Origin: Mucilaginibacter sp. cycad4
Lineage (GTDB): Bacteria > Bacteroidota > Bacteroidia > Sphingobacteriales > Sphingobacteriaceae
DNA length: 64,000 bases
Direction: 5' to 3'
Assembly: GCF_034263275.1 (NCBI RefSeq)
Contig: NZ_CP139559.1
Span: forward strand, 4,588,001-4,652,000
Shown piece by piece: positions 50,724-58,521 of this stretch (position 1 is its first letter; every line of letters starts with the position of its first letter). The translations under genes and the position numbers were made by a program. The notes beneath the pieces are model-generated. The model was not told where the DNA came from. It saw only the letters and a list, made by a program, of their open reading frames with translations, and searched no databases.

Positions 50724-52093
50724 CCATTCAGAAAAAAGTAGCGCTGCTGTTCCTGGTGCTAACAGTGTCGGTAATATTGATATTCAGCAGCGCTATTTTT
50801 TATTTTGTACACCAGTTTACCTTCGATGATTTTTATAAACGACTTGAGACCCGTGTAAACATCTCCTCCCAGATCCATCACCTGAATGATCGCGACAGCC
50901 TTGGCATGTACCGGGAAATACGTCAGCGATATCTGGAACGCCTCATAGCCGAAAAGCAATACATCATTAAACCCGACATTTATACCAAAGGCAAAACAGT
51001 GAAAGGCGTTCCGCGCCAACTAATAAATAACATCATCGCCAACGGAAAATCAAGGTTTAAAGCCGATAATGTATTTTACGCCGGCAATATCTTCCACTTT
51101 CCGGAGGGGGATGCTATTATAGTAGTTTCGGCAACCAACCCATCGGGCCTTAGTGAGCTGAATGATCTTGAGCAGGTGCTGATAATCAGTTTCCTGATCT
51201 CGATATTGATCGTGTATCTCATTGGTCGCCGGTTTTCATACCATACCTTTAAGCCGGTACGCAGCATTATTAAAAAGGTAAATACCATTACGGCCAGCAA
51301 CCTGCATTTGCGTTTGGAGGATTATAGCGGAAAAGATGAGATAGCCGAACTTACCCAAACTTTCAACAACATGCTCGACAGGCTGGAAACAGCCTTTGAA
51401 ACGCAGAACAACTTTATCAGTAATGCATCGCACGAGCTGCGCACCCCACTGGCTATCATAAAAGGCGAGGCTGAACTTTCGCTCAAAAATCTGGATCAGC
51501 CAGGGGCCGATCTGCATAAAAACCTTAAAGAGATCCTAACAGGCACACAAAGCCTGCAGGATATTATTACCAGCTTATTGGGCCTGGCACAAAGCGGGTT
51601 CGACGGCAAAAAACAAAATTGGGAACAAATCAGAGCCGATGAGCTGGCGTTTATGGTTAAGGAAGCTGTTGATCATATCATCCCAACAAATAACCTCAGC
51701 ATTGATTTTTCATCACTGCCCGATGATGTGGATAGTTTGGTAACCCAGGGTAACATCAACTTGCTTAAACTGGCCATAAGTAATATTGGCCTTAATGCCT
51801 GTAAATATTCCGAAAACAAGCCGGTGACGCTTAAAGTGTATGCTGAAAATAACAGCATTATTTTCAGCGTCAAGGATCAGGGCATAGGCATACCCGAAGG
51901 CGATGTTCAGCATATCTTCGAACCGTTTTTCCGCGCATCCAACACAGGCAAATACGAAGGGCATGGTGTAGGGCTTCCACTTGCGCTGAATATTGTGAGG
52001 CTGCACAAAGGCAATATCGGCATTGTTTCAAAAGAGGGACAAGGCACCGAGATCCGGGTGATGCTGCCGGTTTATCGTGGGGAGAAGAGTTAA
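50720..52093 (+). CDS. Sensor histidine kinase with periplasmic domain and HAMP
   Basis: 457 residues. TM1 (VALLFLVLTVSVILIFSSAIFY) and TM2 (VLIISFLISILIVYLIG) enclose a periplasmic domain of about 130 residues. A HAMP domain follows (TFKPVRSIIKKVNTITASNL). The HisKA box is FISNASHELRTPLAIIKGE. The HATPase domain has GLNACKYSENKPV, VKDQGIGIP and GHGVGLPLALNIV. It is translationally coupled to the response regulator and is its partner. Signal unknown. Confidence 0.95.
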   Translation: MTIQKKVALLFLVLTVSVILIFSSAIFYFVHQFTFDDFYKRLETRVNISSQIHHLNDRDSLGMYREIRQRYLERLIAEKQYIIKPDIYTKGKTVKGVPRQLINNIIANGKSRFKADNVFYAGNIFHFPEGDAIIVVSATNPSGLSELNDLEQVLIISFLISILIVYLIGRRFSYHTFKPVRSIIKKVNTITASNLHLRLEDYSGKDEIAELTQTFNNMLDRLETAFETQNNFISNASHELRTPLAIIKGEAELSLKNLDQPGADLHKNLKEILTGTQSLQDIITSLLGLAQSGFDGKKQNWEQIRADELAFMVKEAVDHIIPTNNLSIDFSSLPDDVDSLVTQGNINLLKLAISNIGLNACKYSENKPVTLKVYAENNSIIFSVKDQGIGIPEGDVQHIFEPFFRASNTGKYEGHGVGLPLALNIVRLHKGNIGIVSKEGQGTEIRVMLPVYRGEKS

Positions 52094-52106
52094 AAACTTC
52101 TTCGCC

Positions 52107-52195
52107 GTCATCCCGAATTTATTTCGGGACCCCACTCGCCCAACCCCTTGCATGGCCACTTAGCAAGTGAGGTGCTGAAACAAGTTCAGCATGAC
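52107..52195. repeat. GTCAT..ATGAC intergenic repeat element
   Basis: GTCATCCCGAATTTATTTCG carries the hairpin CCCGAATTTATTTCGGG. The other end, GTGCTGAAACAAGTTCAGCA, runs into ATGAC. This type of palindromic unit is common in Bacteroidota. It lies downstream of the kinase gene. Confidence 0.6.
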
Positions 52196-52307
52196 CTTCT
52201 TCATGCAAACTCTAATCAAATTCTAATCTCTTTCTTAAACCGCTTTAATGCCTGGTACCGACTATTGTATCAACAAACAACAGTAGTAAACATAAAAAGG
52301 TATCATC

Positions 52308-52799
52308 ATGAAAACACTGAACATCATCATCCCATCTGATTTCACTTTATTATCTCTGAACATTATACCTGTTTTAGCAGAGCGCTATCCGAACGAAAAA
52401 TTAAATATATCGCTCGTTCATTTTCTGCAACTGTCAGATTCAATGTCCGATCTGTTATTGCTGTCCCGTCGCAGCAGGGAATACCAGCTTATCAGCGATG
52501 AATTCTATGCAGGTTGTACCATGCTTAAATCCGATTACCCGGATCAGATCATCAGCATCACGCCCGACTTTTTTTACGGTAACACCGTAGCTGTGTTTAA
52601 AAACTATCTCGAAACAAAAGAAACCAACCTGATAGCTATGCCCGAAAATCACAACTACCAAAGGTTAACACCAAACAGCTTTGATCCCACCATACTAATG
52701 GAGCGGAGCAGGTACAAAATAATCACCTTTAAAGCCGCAGTTAAACAGCCTTTAACTGTGCTTAAAACCCAAACCGAACACGAATTACTGGAAGTTTAA
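52308..52799 (+). CDS. Small protein of unknown function (alpha/beta, USP-like)
   Basis: 163 residues, no signal peptide. It starts KTLNIIIPSDFTLLSLNIIP, which suggests a beta-strand-loop-helix order like universal stress proteins, but I do not see the ATP-binding G-x2-G-x9-G motif. It ends LKTQTEHELLEV. It is 30 bp upstream of the bestrophin gene and probably co-transcribed. Confidence 0.8.
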   Translation: MKTLNIIIPSDFTLLSLNIIPVLAERYPNEKLNISLVHFLQLSDSMSDLLLLSRRSREYQLISDEFYAGCTMLKSDYPDQIISITPDFFYGNTVAVFKNYLETKETNLIAMPENHNYQRLTPNSFDPTILMERSRYKIITFKAAVKQPLTVLKTQTEHELLEV

Positions 52800-52829
52800 T
52801 ATTTATCAAATTCATTTAAAACATAATCT

Positions 52830-53762
52830 ATGCTATTGAAAGAAAATATCCCGGTAAAATATGTGGTAGGGAAAATTAAGAATGGGCTTTTACTGGTTGC
52901 CGGGTACGCGGTATCTATAGCCTTATTCCATCGTTTTTTCCCCGAGTACCGCATTTCAATCCCAATCGCCGTTCCGGCCATACTGGCTACCATCATATCG
53001 TTGTTGCTGGCCTTCCGTTCAAACCAGGCCTATGACCGCTGGTGGGAAGCCCGGAGCATTTGGGGGGCTATCGTGAACGATTCAAGATCGCTTGTCCGTG
53101 AGTTGATCACTTTTTTAGATGGCGATAACGCTGTATGTGAAGAAATAGAAGGTTTCAAAAAAAGGTTTGTTTACAGGCAGATAGCATGGTGCTATGGCTT
53201 AAGCCAATCATTACGCAAGCAAGATCCATATGCCAAAAACGCCCACCTGCTGGTTGACGAAGAAGTGAAATTCACCCATCGTTTTACAAACATGCCCAAC
53301 AGCCTGCTAAAACTACACGGGCTCGACCTAAAGCTGGCTTATAAAAACGGATGGTTGAATGATTATCAGCAGGTGCAGATAGACGGCACGCTTAACCGGC
53401 TGTGCGATGCTATGGGCAAATGCGAGCGGATCAAAAACACAGTATTCCCGGTTACTTACAGTTTATACATCCACTTTTGCCTGTACCTGTTCATCATACT
53501 GCTGCCATTTGGCCTCATCGAATTCTTCGGCATGTTTGAAGTGCCGCTGATCATAGCTATAGCAGCAGCATTTTTATTAGTTGAAAAAATGGCTATCCAC
53601 CTGCAAGACCCATTTGAAAACAAACCAACAGATACCCCAACAACTGCCATATCGCAAGCCATTGAACGCGACTTAAAGCAGATGCTTAACGATAAACATG
53701 AGAGTGAAAAGGCAGCAGTACAACCTGCCGCCGCTAAAGCCGACGTATATTATATACTGTAA
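52830..53762 (+). CDS. Bestrophin-family anion channel (UPF0187)
   Basis: 310 residues. The signature LLAFRSNQAYDRWWEARSIW is the conserved bestrophin region. Four hydrophobic segments, including VAGYAVSIALFHRFFP and YSLYIHFCLYLFIILLPFGL, and the DPFENKPTDTPTTAIS C-terminal part are conserved. It would form a pentameric ion channel in the inner membrane. It is preceded closely by the small protein gene and followed by a hairpin terminator. Confidence 0.93.
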   Translation: MLLKENIPVKYVVGKIKNGLLLVAGYAVSIALFHRFFPEYRISIPIAVPAILATIISLLLAFRSNQAYDRWWEARSIWGAIVNDSRSLVRELITFLDGDNAVCEEIEGFKKRFVYRQIAWCYGLSQSLRKQDPYAKNAHLLVDEEVKFTHRFTNMPNSLLKLHGLDLKLAYKNGWLNDYQQVQIDGTLNRLCDAMGKCERIKNTVFPVTYSLYIHFCLYLFIILLPFGLIEFFGMFEVPLIIAIAAAFLLVEKMAIHLQDPFENKPTDTPTTAISQAIERDLKQMLNDKHESEKAAVQPAAAKADVYYIL

Positions 53763-53770
53763 GCTTTAAG

Positions 53771-53796
53771 ATCCCTGTGCGGGAAGGCACAGGGAT
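53771..53796 (+). terminator. Hairpin terminator of the bestrophin gene
   Basis: ATCCCTGTGC and GCACAGGGAT arms with loop GGGAAG, followed by TCACTTATTTATTCTTT. The stop codon of the bestrophin gene is nine bases before the stem. Confidence 0.7.
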
Positions 53797-53804
53797 TCAC
53801 TTAT

Positions 53805-54008
53805 TTATTCTTTAAAGCCTAAACCTTTTTCTTTCATTTTCTCCTTCACCACCGGCACCGAACTTTTGCCCACACCGTGCAAATGCAAAAACTCTTTCTC
53901 GGTAAGTTTCGATAATTCAAGCAATGATGTAATACCCGCATTGGCCAGCGCACGCTGAGCAGGGTTGCCCAATTTGCCAAATGGGCTTTCTGATTTTTCA
54001 GTCTTCAT
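53805..54008 (-). CDS. Small helix-hairpin-helix (RNA polymerase alpha C-terminal-like) protein
   Basis: 67 residues. NPAQRALANAGITSLLELSK and LTEKEFLHLHGVGKSSVPVV have the fold of the alpha-CTD/HhH superfamily. It is probably a DNA-binding or structural small protein. It is convergent with the bestrophin gene and single in its transcript. Start ATG 54008. Confidence 0.82.
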   Translation of the reverse strand: MKTEKSESPFGKLGNPAQRALANAGITSLLELSKLTEKEFLHLHGVGKSSVPVVKEKMKEKGLGFKE

Positions 54009-54175
54009 GATGAAATATTTATTGGACGACCAAAGTTACTATCAAAACTAACTTTTATGTGCGGGGCATTTGCGACTATTATAGGGTGGATTAATTTTAA
54101 TTCTTCCTTGCGCTTGTTTGAAGCTACAAGGTTATTGGGAAGATGAAAGCAACACTGCGAATAAACAAAAACCAT

Positions 54176-54207
54176 GTCATTGCGAGGAGGAACGACGAAG
54201 CAATCTC
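54176..54207. repeat. Half copy of the GTCATTGCGAGG element
   Basis: GTCATTGCGAGGAGG followed by ACGAAGCAATCTCG matches the left half of the elements at 18015, 44178 and 61864. The right half is missing; the transposase-associated REP begins next. Confidence 0.6.
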
Positions 54208-54221
54208 GTAGCTATTTTCTT

Positions 54222-54269
54222 GCGCTCGTTTGCAACGAGCGCTTAACATGGTTTTGCGATTGTATCGCA
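54222..54269 (+). repeat. REP element upstream of the Y1 transposase (two hairpins)
   Basis: Hairpin 1 has arms GCGCTCGTT and AACGAGCGC around TGC. After TTAACATGG the second hairpin has arms TGCGAT and ATCGCA around TGT. The same two-hairpin layout occurs twice downstream of the transposase gene. Confidence 0.85.
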
Positions 54270-54302
54270 CGATCATTAATTTAGCCTAAACCCTTATCAA
54301 CA

Positions 54303-54875
54303 ATGTCGCACCAATACAGAGTTAGAAACCATGAAGAGATCCATTTTGTAACATTTACAATAGTTGATTGGGTTGATATTTTTATCCGCCCTGCTTACAA
54401 ACAACTTATTATTGATTCACTCCTCTATTGCCAGCAAAACAAGGGATTAGAAGTATACGCTTTTTGCCTAATGACCAATCATCTTCATCTGCTGATATCG
54501 GCAAAACTCCCCGCACGGTTATCTGATATTATACGTGATTTTAAAAAACATACTAACAAGCAAATCATCAAATTAATAAAAGAGGAAAATGAGAGTCGCC
54601 GGGATTGGATGTTATACCGGTTTCAGTATAATGCAAGATTTGACGATCGGATACAAGAATATAAAGTATGGCAAGATGGATATCATTCTATCGAGTGCGA
54701 CCGGGAAGAAATACTATTTCAAAAGCTGGATTATATTCATGATAACCCCGTACGGGCAGAAATTGTAAGCCATCCTGAACATTATATTTATAGTTCAGCA
54801 ATTAACTATGCGGGAGAGCAGGGATTATTGGAGGTGATTTTATTGGAGAGGGGCTTTATCTCAGTAAAATTTTAG
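54303..54875 (+). CDS. REP-associated tyrosine transposase (RAYT, Y1 HUH family)
   Basis: 190 residues. The fold begins RVRNHEEIHFVTFTIVDWVD, with the HUH motif in FCLMTNHLHLLISAK. The catalytic tyrosine is likely near QDGYHSI, and the C-terminal YIHDNPVRAEIVSHPEHYIY is the conserved RAYT block. It is flanked by REP hairpins in both orientations (54222-54269, 54879-54929, 54990-55040), which is typical of a REPtron. RAYTs cut and join single-stranded DNA at REP hairpins; they are domesticated rather than classic transposases. Confidence 0.92.
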   Translation: MSHQYRVRNHEEIHFVTFTIVDWVDIFIRPAYKQLIIDSLLYCQQNKGLEVYAFCLMTNHLHLLISAKLPARLSDIIRDFKKHTNKQIIKLIKEENESRRDWMLYRFQYNARFDDRIQEYKVWQDGYHSIECDREEILFQKLDYIHDNPVRAEIVSHPEHYIYSSAINYAGEQGLLEVILLERGFISVKF

Positions 54876-54878
54876 TTT

Positions 54879-54929
54879 GCTTACGTTACAAACGTAAGCC
54901 CATGTTAAGCACTCGTTGCAAACGAGTGC
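54879..54929 (-). repeat. REP element downstream of the transposase, inverted orientation
   Basis: Read on the minus strand: hairpin 1 has arms GCACTCGTT and AACGAGTGC around TGC, then TTAACATGG, then hairpin 2 with arms GCTTACGTT and AACGTAAGC. The second hairpin differs from that at 54255-54269, but both of its arms change together, so base pairing is conserved. Confidence 0.85.
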
Positions 54930-54989
54930 AAGATGTTAGTAGATGTTGAAACAAAAAGAGCCCCCTCACAGGCAGCTCTTTTATTTCTT

Positions 54990-55040
54990 GCGCTCGTTTG
55001 CAACGAGCGCTTAATATGGTTTAGCTATTGCATCGCGATA
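54990..55040 (+). repeat. Third REP element, same orientation as the first
   Basis: Hairpin 1 is identical with 54222-54242 (GCGCTCGTT/AACGAGCGC). The linker is TTAATATGG. The second hairpin TATTGC/GCGATA has one G-T pair and again another sequence than the other two. It ends nine bases before the accA stop. Confidence 0.85.
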
Positions 55041-55048
55041 CCTCTTTG

Positions 55049-56002
55049 TTATTCATTAACCACACCCATTGAGCAAAACTTATCAATACGCTCGGCAACA
55101 AGCTCATCGATATTGCGCTCTTTAAGGGTTTTCAGGTCTTTTAATAATTGTTTTTTCAGGATATCTGCCATAGCAACCGGGTCCTGGTGGGCACCGCCAA
55201 GTGGTTCTTTAATTACACCGTCAATCAACTTGTTCTTGAACATTTCTGTCGAAGTTAGTTTAAGCACTTCGGCAGCCCGCTCTTTGTTTTCCCAGGTTTT
55301 CCAAAGGATGGTTGAGCAGTTTTCGGGCGAGATCACCGAATACCAGGAGTTATCCAGCATCAGCACCTTATCGCCAATGCCAATACCCAATGCACCGCCC
55401 GATGCACCCTCGCCAATAATAACACAAATCACCGGCACTTTCAGCACTGCCATTTCAAGCAGGTTACGGGCAATGGCTTCACCTTGTCCGCGCTCTTCGG
55501 CCTCTAAGCCAGGGAATGCTCCCGGTGTATCAATCAGGGTAACTACAGGCTTGTTAAATTTTTCAGCCATTTTCATCAGCCTTAAGGCTTTACGGTAACC
55601 CTCGGGGTTAGCCATACCGAAGTTGCGGTACTGGCGCTCTTTGGTGTTACGGCCTTTCTGGTGACCGATAAACATTACCGTTTGACCATTCAGCGTACCA
55701 AAACCGCCGATAATCGCTTTATCATCGCCAACAGTACGGTCGCCATGCAGCTCGATGAAATCATCGCACATCAGCTCAATATACTGCAAAGTATAAGGCC
55801 TTTCCGGGTGACGCGAAATTTGTACTTTTTGCCAGCCTGTAAGGTTGGAATATATATCTTTTTTGGCGTCTTCCAGCTTACCTTCCAGTTCGGCTATAGT
55901 TGCAGACATATCCAGCTTATTCTTGTCTTCAACCTGCTTCACCTTTTCAATTTGCTGCTGTAACTCAGCCAGTGGTTTTTCAAAATCAAACGTAATCTTC
56001 AT
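55049..56002 (-). CDS. accA: Acetyl-CoA carboxylase carboxyltransferase subunit alpha
   Basis: 317 residues, the normal length. The N-terminal region (FDFEKPLAELQQQIEKVKQV) is the AccA helix. The carboxyltransferase domain shows IIGEGASGGALGIGIGDKVL and TPGAFPGLEAEERGQGEAIA. It combines with AccD to transfer carboxyl from biotin to acetyl-CoA, the first step of fatty acid synthesis. accD is not nearby. Confidence 0.97.
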   Translation of the reverse strand: MKITFDFEKPLAELQQQIEKVKQVEDKNKLDMSATIAELEGKLEDAKKDIYSNLTGWQKVQISRHPERPYTLQYIELMCDDFIELHGDRTVGDDKAIIGGFGTLNGQTVMFIGHQKGRNTKERQYRNFGMANPEGYRKALRLMKMAEKFNKPVVTLIDTPGAFPGLEAEERGQGEAIARNLLEMAVLKVPVICVIIGEGASGGALGIGIGDKVLMLDNSWYSVISPENCSTILWKTWENKERAAEVLKLTSTEMFKNKLIDGVIKEPLGGAHQDPVAMADILKKQLLKDLKTLKERNIDELVAERIDKFCSMGVVNE

Positions 56003-56049
56003 ACACTTTATTTGGAGGCGCTAAATTAAGCAAATCAAACGGGATATTT

Positions 56050-56550
56050 TCAATTATGAGCAGTGAGTGTTTCCAACTTCGTGATTTGCTGTGGGGCCAG
56101 TGCATTGCCGGTACTTAAACAAGCCTGCAAAATGGCATTCCTGAGCTCTCCGTAATACAAACCCGAGCGGTTAGCGTAAAAAATAATACTACCGTTATCC
56201 GTGCCTTTTTTCATTAGTTTATCAAGCGTGGTTTCATTGGTAACAATAAAATTGCCCATCTCTACCCTTTTGCGGTGCAGTTCGGCAGTAATGGCGCTGA
56301 TCTTTGTAATTTGTACCGGGCTCAGGCTCAGCTCTTTTTTAAACTTCAGTGCAGCATCCGGCATGGGATAATGGTTGAGCCTGGCTACCTGTTCAATATC
56401 ATCAAACAAATACTCACCGCTAATTAATTGGGTAAACCGTTTATCGCTCAATGTTTTTATTGGCGATTTTTTCAGGGTGCTGTCGGACTGTGCACGGACA
56501 CCTTGAAATAAAAATAAGGCTATTATGAGGATGTATGTTGTTTTCAGCAT
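56050..56550 (-). CDS. Exported protein of unknown function
   Basis: 166 residues from ATG 56550 (MLKTTYILIIALFLFQGVRA, signal peptide); GTG 56556 would add two residues. The mature part is helical (LSDKRFTQLISGEYLFDDIE, KISAITAELHRKRVEMGNFI) and may be a Spy/CpxP-like periplasmic protein by appearance. It is 25 bp downstream of the GH43 gene on the same strand, so it may be co-transcribed. Confidence 0.75.
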   Translation of the reverse strand: MLKTTYILIIALFLFQGVRAQSDSTLKKSPIKTLSDKRFTQLISGEYLFDDIEQVARLNHYPMPDAALKFKKELSLSPVQITKISAITAELHRKRVEMGNFIVTNETTLDKLMKKGTDNGSIIFYANRSGLYYGELRNAILQACLSTGNALAPQQITKLETLTAHN

Positions 56551-56580
56551 CGGCACAAGTTATATAAAAACCGGCAACAA

Positions 56581-58338
56581 CTATTCCACCTTTACAATTT
56601 TTGTACTTGCCGAAATACCATTTTCATTAAATGCTTCTATCCGGAAGTAATATGGCAGGCTTTTATCCATCCCGTTAAAATAGTATTCGTTACGGCCGTA
56701 AACCATCATGCTGTTGTACAACTTATCGGGCGCTATGCCGAAGTAAATGGTGTAGCCTGTAGCATTATCGTTTGGCTTCCATTTAAGCCAGGCATTGCGG
56801 CGCTCACTATCGCCCCTGAGTACTATCAGGTTTTGAACAGTATCGGGCCCCGCACCTGCGCCCTTACCAAATACCCTTAAGCCAGATAATGCAAACTTGC
56901 CAGTAGGCATATGCAGGTTAACCATTTTTATGTAACGGGCTTTGGCCGGGGTTTTTAGTTCGATGTAATCGTGCGGCACATCTTTGCGGTTTTTACTTTT
57001 GTCGATAAGCGGTTGCCATGTTTTGCCGTTGAGTGATGAATAGATAATATACTGATGATAAACGCCCTGTGATTTACCTAAAAATTCGGCATCCTGATCG
57101 GCGTAATTTATTTGGATTGCATTTACGATGCTTGCTTCGCCAAGATCAGTTTTAAGCCATTCGCCTTTATTGGCTGTTTTGGCGCTCCAGTAAGTTTTAA
57201 TATCCTCATCAACCGCGTTGTTAGCTGCATAAGCACCGAGGGTAGATGAAACCTCTACGGGTTTATTGTAGTTGAGGATCATCCAGCCGGTAAAATTACT
57301 TTTCAGGTGGTCTTCCGGGCCCCTGGGTAAATAATGCGGGTAATCGCCGTAGGCGGTGTTGCTGTACAGTACACCATCTTTGTCAAACCCGGCAGGCCAA
57401 AAGCCAATACGTCGTTCAAAGTTATTTTTAACCGAGATACCCATGGTGCTGATGTGCCAGTAATTGCCATACTTATCGGCCCAGGTAGCCCCATGCCCCG
57501 CCCCTTTGGCAAAGCCTCCGGGTTTGTACGAGAAAGGGTTATGTTTTTGATAGATGAATGGGCCAAGCGGATGATCGCCCACAAAAACGCCATCCCCGTA
57601 GCCGCTTTGCTCGGTACCCGGTGCACCAAATTGCAGGTAATACTTCCCTTTATACTTGTTCATCCATGAGCCTTCAATAAAGGGTAACAGGAATACGTTA
57701 TCATTATGCTCGCCAAAACGCTCCCAGCCGTGCTCTTCGGGGTTGAGCTTTACCATTTCCTTTTTAGGGCCGATGGGCTCAAAGGTATGCCTGTCTATCT
57801 CCTGCCCGTAAAGCGGCAAAGTATTACTGGAGCCGTGGTAGATATAAACCCGGCCGTCATCGTCAGCAAACATACCCGGGTCCCAGGCGCCTACTTTAAA
57901 ATAATCTTTGGCAGCTTTCCAATCGTCATGAGTGGGGTTGGTGCTCATCCACAGGGTAAAATCTTTATTATAGGTCGATCCGATCACCAATAAGCTATCG
58001 CCTAAAACCAGGGTAGCCGGCGCACAAAGCTCATCTCCTTTTACTTCATTGTAAGGCCGAACAAATTTGCGGTATACAAAATTCCAGTTCAGCATGTCAT
58101 CGCTCCACCAATAACCAAACTGATTTGTCGAAAACAGGTAATACTTACCTTTAAATAAAGTCATAGTCGGGTCGGCTGTGGCGCGGTGTTTGCCCCAGCT
58201 TGCAAAAGTTTCGAAGGGCGTATAGCCGTAATCAAGGTTAAGCGGATTACAATAAGTGAGGCGCTTTTGTTGCGCACTTACATTGAATACAATACAAAAA
58301 AATACCAGGATCAACAGGTTGCGGGTTACTATTTTCAT
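56581..58338 (-). CDS. Exported GH43-family glycoside hydrolase with C-terminal carbohydrate-binding domains
   Basis: 585 residues with a signal peptide. The GH43 five-blade domain spans about 25-330: the catalytic base Asp is likely in HRATADPTMTLFKGKYYLFS and the catalytic acid in the later blades. It is followed by a discoidin-like domain (about 350-490, TLGAYAANNAVDEDIKTYWS) and a fibronectin type III-like domain (about 500-585, LKWKPNDNATGYTIYFGIAP). It probably acts on arabinose- or xylose-containing polymers. It diverges from the GH42 gene. Confidence 0.92.
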   Translation of the reverse strand: MKIVTRNLLILVFFCIVFNVSAQQKRLTYCNPLNLDYGYTPFETFASWGKHRATADPTMTLFKGKYYLFSTNQFGYWWSDDMLNWNFVYRKFVRPYNEVKGDELCAPATLVLGDSLLVIGSTYNKDFTLWMSTNPTHDDWKAAKDYFKVGAWDPGMFADDDGRVYIYHGSSNTLPLYGQEIDRHTFEPIGPKKEMVKLNPEEHGWERFGEHNDNVFLLPFIEGSWMNKYKGKYYLQFGAPGTEQSGYGDGVFVGDHPLGPFIYQKHNPFSYKPGGFAKGAGHGATWADKYGNYWHISTMGISVKNNFERRIGFWPAGFDKDGVLYSNTAYGDYPHYLPRGPEDHLKSNFTGWMILNYNKPVEVSSTLGAYAANNAVDEDIKTYWSAKTANKGEWLKTDLGEASIVNAIQINYADQDAEFLGKSQGVYHQYIIYSSLNGKTWQPLIDKSKNRKDVPHDYIELKTPAKARYIKMVNLHMPTGKFALSGLRVFGKGAGAGPDTVQNLIVLRGDSERRNAWLKWKPNDNATGYTIYFGIAPDKLYNSMMVYGRNEYYFNGMDKSLPYYFRIEAFNENGISASTKIVKVE

Positions 58339-58521
58339 AAGCAGATTAACAGGTTATAATGGTATTACAACAGGCGCTAATATCAGTTTTTAAACAGCAA
58401 TAAAAGTTTTGTGTACTACTACATCTGTTTCACATCGTAAAATATTTTATTATTGTGTGTTAAAAACACAATTAATTCGTACTTTCATCAGCACAAGCCA
58501 GTTATCCTAAATATCGCTTTT

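Noticed and set aside
54303..54875. Ordinary IS200/IS605 element
   Set aside because: No tnpB, no left/right ends of that family; REP hairpins on both sides and the DNPVRAEIV block indicate a RAYT.
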